In this document: one piece after another, positions 6,928 through 12,889 of the stretch
Layout: each line of letters opens with the position of its first letter
How positions within the stretch are numbered: position 1 is the stretch's first letter
DNA from: a bacterium UBP17_UBA6191
GTDB lineage: Bacteria; Muiribacteriota; UBA6191
Direction of reading: 5' to 3'
Assembly (NCBI GenBank): GCA_002422125.1
Contig: DITF01000239.1
Location: 1-12,889, forward strand
DNA length: 12,889 bases
The notes under the pieces: generated by a model
What the model saw: the letters and a program-made list of their open reading frames with translations, nothing else
The model's database searches: none
What the model was told of the DNA's origin: nothing
Program-made: the position numbers and the translations under genes

Positions 6928-8151
6928 ATGAGGAACACAATCCGCAGAATGAGAAAAACTGTCTTGGCTGGTATTTGCCTGGGCGCACTAGCGGGTAATG
7001 CTGAAGCCAATTTGGCTAATGGCCTGTTTGAATTAGCTACATTTGGGCAGTCGATGAGTACTTTTACCAACAGCCTGAATCAGCTTCTTCATACTCGTTC
7101 TCCTCAGGAACAACAGGAAATCCAGCAAAGATTGCAGTATGTAGAACAGCAGTCCATTATGCAGACCTACACCCTAGAGAGTTTTATTGCGGCTGATGAG
7201 GCTATGGCAGCTAGCGCTGGGAAATGGTCCAATTTTTTTGGTATGGGTGGAGACGATGCTGCTATTACTCAGTTGTATCAGTCTTTTAAACAGTATCAGG
7301 CTATGTTTTCCCCTCAAATTCTGAGAGCAACCGGACAGTTTCCCATGAGCAATTATGAAAGACTGTTTATTCGCTGGCAGCAGACACCTTCCACTAACCC
7401 GAGTTTAAAAGAACAGGCCAAGCAGCAGTTTTTGCAGGTTTTCCGGTCTTTTGCCAGACAATTTGTATATCAGACTCAGGAGCAACTGAAGCTGAAACAA
7501 GCCAGGTTTATGGACGCCTTAAGAAAAATCGAAAGGTCTGGGCCTTTTGCGATGAGCGACAAAACCACATTTGATAAGGCTTTTTGGGATTATCAGTCCA
7601 TGTTTTCCAACATGGTCGAACCTAAACACGGTCAAGTGTTTTTGCCAGAGTTTCCTTACAATCAGGCCTTGGTTTCACAGCAGCAGCCCAATTTTGTTTA
7701 CAACCAGGCGGTGTACGCTCAAAGCGGCCTAAACCAGTTTGGGTATGGTGCCACCACCGGTATGGGTTACCAGATGGGTATGGGAAATCAGATGGGCATG
7801 AACATGGGCAACCAGCAAATGGGTATGCAAATGGGCATGGGTAACCAAATGGGAATGGGTAACCAGATGGGCGGATATGCCATGACTAATGGCAGATATT
7901 CTACTACCAGTAATACGGTTCAGGCCAATCAGGTGATTCCCTTGGGAAGCTCCTCTCAAAATCAGCTTTCTTCACCATTTGGTGCCTTTGCTCCTAGTAC
8001 TTCAGAGGGTTTGGACGCAAGGTTGCGTCAGGAAATGTTTCAGAAGCAGAAAGAGTATGAAGCCGGAGCCAATGTGCACAGCCAACAGGATCTTAGTGCT
8101 TCTTATGCGGAGTACATGAGGCTTCGTGATCAGTGGTTTGCTAAAGAGTAG
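6928..8151 (+). CDS. Secreted Gln-rich protein with a Met-Gly-Asn-Gln repeat tract, unknown function
   Basis: I do not recognise this 407-residue protein. It has a Sec signal peptide: basic N-terminus, hydrophobic core at about 11-22, and a likely cut after the NAEA at 24-27. The mature part has no cysteine. Residues 28-250 look helical and rich in Gln and aromatic residues. Residues 278-316 are a low-complexity tract built on GNQMGM units, with 14 methionines in residues 279-319. A Ser/Thr/Gln-rich linker and a charged helical tail (about 355-407) follow. The start is well supported by AAGGAG ending eight bases before the ATG. It is last in its operon, 39 bases after the acetyltransferase and just before a strong terminator. 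Possible roles are a surface adhesive or matrix protein, a metal-binding protein or an oxidant sink, all of which are inference. Confidence 0.88.
   Translation: MRNTIRRMRKTVLAGICLGALAGNAEANLANGLFELATFGQSMSTFTNSLNQLLHTRSPQEQQEIQQRLQYVEQQSIMQTYTLESFIAADEAMAASAGKWSNFFGMGGDDAAITQLYQSFKQYQAMFSPQILRATGQFPMSNYERLFIRWQQTPSTNPSLKEQAKQQFLQVFRSFARQFVYQTQEQLKLKQARFMDALRKIERSGPFAMSDKTTFDKAFWDYQSMFSNMVEPKHGQVFLPEFPYNQALVSQQQPNFVYNQAVYAQSGLNQFGYGATTGMGYQMGMGNQMGMNMGNQQMGMQMGMGNQMGMGNQMGGYAMTNGRYSTTSNTVQANQVIPLGSSSQNQLSSPFGAFAPSTSEGLDARLRQEMFQKQKEYEAGANVHSQQDLSASYAEYMRLRDQWFAKE
7762..7875 (+). repeat. In-frame Met-Gly-Asn-Gln tandem repeat
   Basis: These bases encode degenerate tandem copies of GNQMGM (residues 286-291, 294-300 with one extra Gln, 305-310, and 311-316 ending in Gly). 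At DNA level the copies vary at third positions (ggt/ggc/gga, aac/aat, caa/cag). The tract is therefore kept by selection on the protein or is old, and is not a fresh slippage expansion. Confidence 0.85.
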
Positions 8152-8170
8152 TTACCCACGGATGTAAGAT

Positions 8171-8204
8171 AAGGGACTGGAGATTTTCCAGTCCCTTTGT
8201 TTTT
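8171..8204 (+). terminator. Rho-independent terminator after the Met-rich gene
   Basis: An 11-bp perfect stem, AAGGGACTGGA pairing with TCCAGTCCCTT, encloses a five-base loop (GATTT) and runs into TGTTTTT. It begins 20 bases after the stop of the Met-rich gene and closes the operon that begins at the TPR gene. Confidence 0.92.
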
Positions 8205-8206
8205 AA

Positions 8207-8236
8207 TTTACAGTCCTGCTGCAATTGCCGTACACT
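8207..8236 (+). promoter_or_regulatory. Candidate sigma70-type promoter for the tpiA operon
   Basis: TTTACA at 8207-8212 matches the -35 consensus at five of six positions. TACACT at 8231-8236, 18 bases downstream, matches the -10 at four of six. It lies just behind the terminator and about 40 bases before tpiA, where a promoter is needed. The -10 is weak, so this is tentative. Confidence 0.4.
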
Positions 8237-8273
8237 GCTTTTTTTATGTTTTGGTTGATAACAGGGAGTGCAA

Positions 8274-9035
8274 ATGCGTAAGGTAGTATTTGGTGGAAAC
8301 TGGAAAATGCACGGTACATGGAAGCAGACTGAGGATTACCTTCAGCACTTCGTAAATTGCCCGCTTCCTACAAATTGCGAAATTATTTTGTTTGTGCCAT
8401 TTCCCTATCTTAATCTGATGCAGAAGTCCTTAAGTGGTTCTAATATTCGCATTGGAGCCCAGAATATGCATTCTGAAGACAAAGGCGCGTTTACGGGGGA
8501 AGTCAGTGCTGAGATGCTTTTGGATATGGGATGTACTCATGTACTGGTAGGTCATTCTGAACGCCGCTCTCTTTTTTTAGAGCAGGGAAAGTTTCTGAAT
8601 GCAAAGGTGAAAAAAGCCTTATCCAAGGGCCTGATTCCCATGTATTGTATTGGTGAGACTCTGGCAGAACGAGAGTCCCAAAACACGGCTTTGGTGCTTC
8701 AGACTCAGATCCGTGAGGGTTTAGAGGGCCTCAGCCACGATGAAATTGCCAGAATGTACTTTGCCTATGAACCGGTCTGGGCTATTGGTACTGGTGTAAA
8801 CGCTTCCGAAGAGGATGCACGGCAAGGAATTTCTGTAGTTCGTGAGGCCATTGCAGCCATGAGTAGCTCCAGGATTTCAGAAGCAGTGCCAATTGTTTAT
8901 GGTGGCAGCGTCAAAACTTCCAACATTGCCTCCTACATGGCCCACAAAGAAGTAGATGGTGGCCTAGTCGGAGGGGCATCCCTAAAAGCGGACGACTTTT
9001 ATATGTTGATTCAGGCAGGAATACAGGGAAGATGA
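8274..9035 (+). CDS. tpiA: Triosephosphate isomerase
   Basis: TpiA interconverts dihydroxyacetone phosphate and glyceraldehyde 3-phosphate in glycolysis and gluconeogenesis; it is a cytoplasmic TIM-barrel dimer. All catalytic residues are present: Asn9 and Lys11 in GGNWKM, His94 in VGHSERR, and Glu166 in AYEPVWAIGTG, which also starts the flexible loop 6. The phosphate-binding YGGSV and GGLVGGASL segments are at the C-terminal end. At 253 residues it is normal length. I start at ATG 8274 because AGGGAG (8263-8268) lies five bases upstream. The in-frame GTG at 8268 would overlap that site and add only two residues. The stop overlaps the start of the next gene (ATGA), which ties this housekeeping enzyme to a surface-protein operon. 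In many bacteria tpiA sits with gapA/pgk or secG, neither of which is seen here. Confidence 0.98.
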   Translation: MRKVVFGGNWKMHGTWKQTEDYLQHFVNCPLPTNCEIILFVPFPYLNLMQKSLSGSNIRIGAQNMHSEDKGAFTGEVSAEMLLDMGCTHVLVGHSERRSLFLEQGKFLNAKVKKALSKGLIPMYCIGETLAERESQNTALVLQTQIREGLEGLSHDEIARMYFAYEPVWAIGTGVNASEEDARQGISVVREAIAAMSSSRISEAVPIVYGGSVKTSNIASYMAHKEVDGGLVGGASLKADDFYMLIQAGIQGR

Positions 9036-10783
9036 TTTTTCATAAACAGGCTCCTGGAACTCGCCGGCATAGCCATCGAGGATTTATATTTCCTCTAGTA
9101 TTGATACTAGGAGTCATTATTCTGATTCTGGCTTATGCCCTAGTTTTTATGGCTCAGTCCGAAAACAAGCTCACCAATAAGTATGTGGACTATACTATTG
9201 CAGAGCAGATTGCGGAGGCTGGGGTTGAACAGGTGCTTTTTTATCTGAAAGCAGATAAAAAGTTGAATCAGGAGCTGATCACGGCTATTTCGGATGGTGA
9301 TTCGTTTAATTTTGAAATGCCGGAGATTCTTTTTGATGAGATTCAGAAGCTTAGGGTGGGTAGAGGTCAAAAATCTCTGCAACTGTCGGTTAATTTTGAA
9401 CCCAAACCCAGCAATTACCCCAATATGGGGGTCTTTGAAGGTGATATTCGCATTGAATCTACTGGAACTTATACCAATCTGATAAACGAAAACCACCGAA
9501 AACGAATTCTGGCTGTATATGGTGTTAGAGCGGTATATATGGGAATTATTGCCCCCGATCATGGCCTATTTATTCGTGAGAAAGAACACTTAAATTACAA
9601 ATTTGAAGACTCTATTTTACCCTCGGATCTGGCTGTGTTTAATGGGGATGTTTATGTAAAAAATGGGATTACTGCTGAGCTGTCAGACTGGAATATGCGT
9701 CAGATGATTAAAAAAAATGAGCTGACATGGGAGGAGTACTATTACATGGATCATCCCCCTAAAAGTTATGGATTAGCGGATGGTGGGATTGATTTTTTAG
9801 AAGCTGGAACTATCGAGTATGAGAGATTTGGGGTCTTTCGGCAATTTAATATGTTTGGTCAACAGGTGCCTAAAGAACCGTATTCCAAAAATGTCAGGGC
9901 TAGCCTCGGGTATTATACTGATGAGGTAATTAAGCTTCGCCCCCTAGAGTTTTATAAAGACATGGCAAAAGTGAAGCTTGAGCCCCAAACCTATTCCATG
10001 AATGGAAATCCGAATCACAACCGTTATCTCAAGGATATTGTTTTTGAGGGCGAAAGGGGATACAACTCTGTTCGCTACAATAAGGTTGTACCATTGTATG
10101 GGTACGGGGATTGGAGAAAGGCACCAATTTTTGATCCGAACCGCTATGGCCCCCGTTCCCGAAAGCATGATATGTCATCCCCGGTGAAGGTGGATGGTAT
10201 TACCTTTGTTCGGGGAGATGTTTTTTTGGAAGGCTGGTATCAGGGGGTTGGGCTTTTAGTGGTACAGGGTAATGTATATCTAGGTGGTAGTTTTACAGCC
10301 ATGAAAAAAGAGGTGGCTGGTCATCCGTCTCTTCTCAATGTTATCGTTTTTGAAGATCCGCATCGAGAAGGCGGGTTTTCCCAGACCACACATGCATCTT
10401 TTCAGCAAACCGGTAAAATTATCATCAAACCTCATCCTGACAATGATTGGAGTCAGACTGGTGGTCAGGATCCTGACCCATTAATTAAGGTAGACGCGGC
10501 CCTTTACTCAAAAAATGGCATTAAGCAGGATCTTGAGGCCTGGAGGGATAACTGGGCCGACACAGGCAGCCTTAAAGTTGATTTGAAACATAATTTTGTA
10601 ACAGAAACAGTCAATATGAATTTTTTACCTCATGATCTGATTATCAATGGGGTTCATCCCAGCGATGAATTTAGAGAATTTGCCAGTGGTGGACTCAATG
10701 ATTTCCTGCATACTGAAATCAGTGCCATGATTAAGGTCTGGGTGGTGGAAACAGTGGGTGAAGAAGAATCTTTGGATGGTTGA
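9032..10783 (+). CDS. Large PilX-like type IV pilin-family surface protein
   Basis: This 583-residue protein has a type IV prepilin-like N-terminus: a 17-residue basic leader ending in RG, a likely prepilin peptidase cut at G17/F18, a hydrophobic helix at about 18-41, and then the amphipathic pilin motif AEQIAEAGVEQVL (57-69). The AEAG run is typical of PilX N-terminal domain proteins. Position +5 after the cut is Leu and not the usual Glu. The remaining 500 residues are mostly beta-type, with repeated strand-turn text such as FNGDVYVKNG near 202-212 and a longer one near 389-419, suggesting a beta-helix or bactofilin-like fold. There is no cysteine. It overlaps tpiA by four bases and is 14 bases before the next gene's ATG. 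It may be a pilus-tip or pseudopilin-type protein, but no other pilus gene is in the window. The exact role is unknown. Confidence 0.78.
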   Translation: MIFHKQAPGTRRHSHRGFIFPLVLILGVIILILAYALVFMAQSENKLTNKYVDYTIAEQIAEAGVEQVLFYLKADKKLNQELITAISDGDSFNFEMPEILFDEIQKLRVGRGQKSLQLSVNFEPKPSNYPNMGVFEGDIRIESTGTYTNLINENHRKRILAVYGVRAVYMGIIAPDHGLFIREKEHLNYKFEDSILPSDLAVFNGDVYVKNGITAELSDWNMRQMIKKNELTWEEYYYMDHPPKSYGLADGGIDFLEAGTIEYERFGVFRQFNMFGQQVPKEPYSKNVRASLGYYTDEVIKLRPLEFYKDMAKVKLEPQTYSMNGNPNHNRYLKDIVFEGERGYNSVRYNKVVPLYGYGDWRKAPIFDPNRYGPRSRKHDMSSPVKVDGITFVRGDVFLEGWYQGVGLLVVQGNVYLGGSFTAMKKEVAGHPSLLNVIVFEDPHREGGFSQTTHASFQQTGKIIIKPHPDNDWSQTGGQDPDPLIKVDAALYSKNGIKQDLEAWRDNWADTGSLKVDLKHNFVTETVNMNFLPHDLIINGVHPSDEFREFASGGLNDFLHTEISAMIKVWVVETVGEEESLDG

Positions 10784-10784
10784 A

Positions 10785-10790
10785 AGAGGA
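10785..10790 (+). promoter_or_regulatory. Ribosome binding site that sets the start at 10798
   Basis: AGAGGA lies seven bases before ATG 10798. The longer frame that opens at TTG 10780 would contain this site within its own coding sequence and would put six charged or polar residues in front of an otherwise clean signal peptide, so the ATG is preferred. Confidence 0.7.
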
Positions 10791-10797
10791 ATTTGGA

Positions 10798-11751
10798 ATG
10801 CGAAAATTTTTAGCTGTGTCAATTTTGATTACCCAAGTTTTATTTGCTAATGAGCCGGAACGGGATGTGTTTGAGGGCAGTATTGTGCTGACGGTCCCAG
10901 GAGATCGTCTGTTAGATACCCTTCAGGTAGGGGTAGATTTTGAGGATGTGGAAGATCTGGTTTTAAGAGAGGATCAGAAGTCTGCGGATAGTGATCACAT
11001 GATGCAGATCGGTTCTAAGGCCTTGATCACATTAGGAAAAAATTACAAGCAGAAAATTCGCTTTAAGAATTCCAAAATGACATCTTCAGAGGCCGTATTT
11101 TATCTTTTTGAACAAGGTGATGAGCTAAAATCCATTTTTATTGAGCCGAAGTACTACACCAAAGGTACTGAATTTAACTCCGATGGAAAAACTGAGCCTG
11201 TTTTTCGAATCGAAGTGTTTGAGGTAGGTACTGTCGGTGATACAGAAGGCCGTCTGATGAAATCTTTGGAGAATCTGTCCCTGCATATTGGCAAGGAAAA
11301 TGAGATTGTGATTAATCAGCCCGTGAATGCTGGTACTAGGGTTGGAGTAAGATTGTCGGCCATGGAAACTGAAGACAGCCATGTGTTACATATTCCTGTC
11401 AAAAAGGCTGGCAACTACCTTTGTCAGTACGATGATGGTGTGAATGAGGGCTATTCCAAATTCTATAATGCGGCTATTGGCTTTCGTTATCTTCGTAAGG
11501 ATACAGCCGCCAAAAACCGTAGACTACGAGCCTTTCAGATGGTGGCAGATGAAATTAACAATTTTGTGCGTAACAGTTCTTCCTATGGCTCTCCCAGAGT
11601 TGTTGAAATTCCGGTTAAAATCAGGATGCGCCTGTCTCCAAAGGGCGTGACTGAGACCAACCGCATTGTGATTGGACCACCTGCTCCTGAAAAATCGGTA
11701 GACGATAAAAAGGAGGATCCGAAACGCAAGAAGAACTTTCTTGGTTTCTAG
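10798..11751 (+). CDS. Secreted protein of unknown function in the pilin-like/peptidase operon
   Basis: I do not recognise this 317-residue protein. The N-terminus MRKFLAVSILITQVLFA followed by NEPE is a short Sec signal peptide with a likely cut after the Ala at 17. The mature part looks beta-rich and acidic in its first third, with alternating hydrophobic text, and has a single Cys in the segment NYLCQYDDG. A helix near 240-260 is followed by a strand pair (VEIPVKIRMRLSPKG). The last 20 or so residues are Lys/Asp-rich, a probably disordered basic tail ending in NFLGF. No enzyme motif is visible. It sits 14 bases after the PilX-like gene and 36 bases before the metallopeptidase, so it is probably made with both and may act in the envelope alongside them. 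ATG 10798 was chosen on ribosome-site and signal-peptide evidence. Confidence 0.85.
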   Translation: MRKFLAVSILITQVLFANEPERDVFEGSIVLTVPGDRLLDTLQVGVDFEDVEDLVLREDQKSADSDHMMQIGSKALITLGKNYKQKIRFKNSKMTSSEAVFYLFEQGDELKSIFIEPKYYTKGTEFNSDGKTEPVFRIEVFEVGTVGDTEGRLMKSLENLSLHIGKENEIVINQPVNAGTRVGVRLSAMETEDSHVLHIPVKKAGNYLCQYDDGVNEGYSKFYNAAIGFRYLRKDTAAKNRRLRAFQMVADEINNFVRNSSSYGSPRVVEIPVKIRMRLSPKGVTETNRIVIGPPAPEKSVDDKKEDPKRKKNFLGF

Positions 11752-11787
11752 GATTCTAAGAACTTAGGTTTACAGGGAGAATATAAG

Positions 11788-12889
11788 ATGAAGATTGTTG
11801 GCCTGCTTCTGGGTTTTTTGGGGATTTTCAAGATTGCGTTTGGTTCTGATTTAGGGGCTTCGCCCTTAAAAGCGGTGTGTGTACAGCATAGAATGCAATC
11901 TAACTGGATTCAAATGAGTAAATCTAGAGTGATTCTCCCTGAGTCTGAGGTTTTGGGTTCAGTTAGCAAGGCTTTGCAGACCGTAGGTACAATTAGAAAT
12001 TTTAAGATTCTGAACAATGTTTTTGCTTTGGGTTATGTTGACAAACCATTTGTGCTGAAGTATCAGGCCCAGTCGGCAACCCAGTTTGGCCAGACGGCAG
12101 TCAACATCTGGGTTGGAAGTGATGAGTTTAACAGTGCCAGTACAAATCACCTCAATTCAATAGATGGAATTTCGGGGTTAGTGAATCTGCAAGCTGACAG
12201 GCAGCTTGTGGTGAATGAAATCGGGGATAGGGTCAGGGATTTGATTTTGCCTGGTGCTGTTTCAGCTTTTGGAGATTTACAGACAATCAATAATTCGGCA
12301 TCGGATGGAATTAATGTGCTTGTATATGATATCCGCGACGGATTCCCTGGAACTGGTGGTTCTTATGTCGGGGGCTATTTTGACCCAACCGATCGCAGTG
12401 GGGGCAGTGGCAACGACAATCTCATGAATATTTTGCACATGGACACTTTCCCAAACAACCCCGGTGGCCGCAGTACAGTTCAGTATGGTCTACGAAAAAA
12501 AGATTTTTATCATGTGTTGGCCCATGAGTTTCAGCATGTTTTGCACAATCAATATGATGGCAGTGAATCTATCTGGATCAATGAGGGGTTCTCCCAGTTT
12601 GCTATTTACAGGCTTTTGCATCAGCGGGAATTTGTAAATTCTGAAAAGATTTTAAATAGCCCCGTGGATCAACCATCTCAGGTACCATTCTGGTTACAGA
12701 ATCCTTCTTCCAGTTTATTAATGACTCGGGATGAACCACAACTCACGGATACAATTGGAGCCAGAGATGATTCGGCTGAGTTAAGAGGTCTTGGATATCT
12801 GTTTTTTAACTATCTGTGGCAAAGACTGGGTGGGGAAATTCAACAGAATACGGCTGGGGCTGATCAACTCATACGGCAGATTGTACAAA
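11788..12889 (+). CDS. Secreted M30 (hyicolysin)-like zinc metallopeptidase, 3' partial
   Basis: The frame is open from ATG 11788 to the window edge, giving 367 residues with no stop. AGGGAGA at 11774-11780, seven bases upstream, supports the start. A signal peptide is visible: hydrophobic residues 3-18 and a likely cut near the Gly-Ser at 19-20. The zinc site is HEFQH at 246-250, inside the text VLAHEFQHVLHNQ. The WINEGFS segment follows with Glu266 as the likely third ligand, 16 residues after the second His. Upstream, INVLVYDI, a GGYFDPTD segment and a NILHMDT strand match the layout I recall for family M30 peptidases. It probably degrades proteins outside the cell or in the periplasm, and the substrate is unknown. 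It follows the unknown secreted protein by 36 bases. Family assignment is from memory of motifs; another HExxH-E gluzincin-type family is the main alternative. Confidence 0.85.
   Translation, partial: MKIVGLLLGFLGIFKIAFGSDLGASPLKAVCVQHRMQSNWIQMSKSRVILPESEVLGSVSKALQTVGTIRNFKILNNVFALGYVDKPFVLKYQAQSATQFGQTAVNIWVGSDEFNSASTNHLNSIDGISGLVNLQADRQLVVNEIGDRVRDLILPGAVSAFGDLQTINNSASDGINVLVYDIRDGFPGTGGSYVGGYFDPTDRSGGSGNDNLMNILHMDTFPNNPGGRSTVQYGLRKKDFYHVLAHEFQHVLHNQYDGSESIWINEGFSQFAIYRLLHQREFVNSEKILNSPVDQPSQVPFWLQNPSSSLLMTRDEPQLTDTIGARDDSAELRGLGYLFFNYLWQRLGGEIQQNTAGADQLIRQIVQ

Noticed and set aside
7729..7959. Minus-strand frame with a His-rich repeat (HLVTH-type) that looks metal-binding
   Set aside because: It is the antisense shadow of the Met-Gly-Asn-Gln repeat (CAT is the complement of ATG). 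It lies wholly inside a well-supported + strand gene and has no sign of its own start site.
9140..9562. Minus-strand open frame of 140 codons
   Set aside because: It falls inside the PilX-like gene across its pilin motif, and its translation shows no recognisable motif.
10197..10290. RGD tripeptide in the PilX-like protein as an integrin-type adhesion site
   Set aside because: The triplet sits in a regular strand-turn segment (V-R-G-D-V) next to similar N-G-D-V text, so it is most likely structural. RGD also occurs often by chance.
11756..11767. CTAAG-AA-CTTAG palindrome between the secreted protein and the peptidase
   Set aside because: A five-base stem with a two-base loop and no T-tract is too weak to be a terminator, and an operator role has no support.
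1..12889. Mobile island, CRISPR array, tRNA or defence system
   Set aside because: No spaced direct repeats, cloverleaf-like segment, integrase, transposase, nuclease or toxin-antitoxin-like pair is visible. Gene direction and base composition look uniform across the window.

Overview
The window holds eleven protein genes, all on the + strand. The first and last run off the window edges. Genes are tightly packed with short gaps or overlaps, GC content is moderate, and Shine-Dalgarno sites are clear. No tRNA, rRNA, CRISPR array, transposase or phage gene is visible, and no gene-free stretch exceeds about 300 bases (the longest are 1220-1320 and 8152-8273). The host is probably a diderm, Gram-negative-type bacterium: there is a lipoprotein with a lipobox, a type IV pilin-like N-terminus and several signal peptides. 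A deltaproteobacterial, Bdellovibrionota or spirochaete-like lineage would fit, but this is inference and the phylum cannot be fixed from the sequence alone.

Region 1 (1-1219) is the C-terminal half of the DNA repair ATPase RadA/Sms, followed with zero spacing by a small four-helix membrane protein of unknown function. Region 2 (1220-8204) begins with a credible sigma70-type promoter that lies inside an inverted repeat. It drives a probable operon: a protein made almost entirely of twelve exact 34-residue TPR units, an orphan family-5 solute-binding lipoprotein, the GTPase/ATPase YchF, a GT4 glycosyltransferase, a GNAT acetyltransferase, and a secreted Gln-rich protein with a Met-Gly-Asn-Gln repeat tract. 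A strong intrinsic terminator closes it at 8171-8204.

Region 3 (8205-12889) is a second probable operon with a plausible promoter before tpiA (triosephosphate isomerase). The stop codon of tpiA overlaps the start of a large cysteine-free PilX-like pilin-type protein. Next come an unknown secreted protein and the start of a secreted zinc metallopeptidase resembling family M30 (hyicolysin). The last three genes look like a cell-surface or secreted module, and together they are the best candidate here for something undescribed. The housekeeping genes (radA, ychF, tpiA) are confident calls. The functions of the membrane protein, the Met-rich protein and the 317-residue secreted protein are unknown.

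Three gene starts were moved downstream from the longest open frame on ribosome-binding-site evidence: the glycosyltransferase to 5271, tpiA to 8274 and the secreted protein to 10798.
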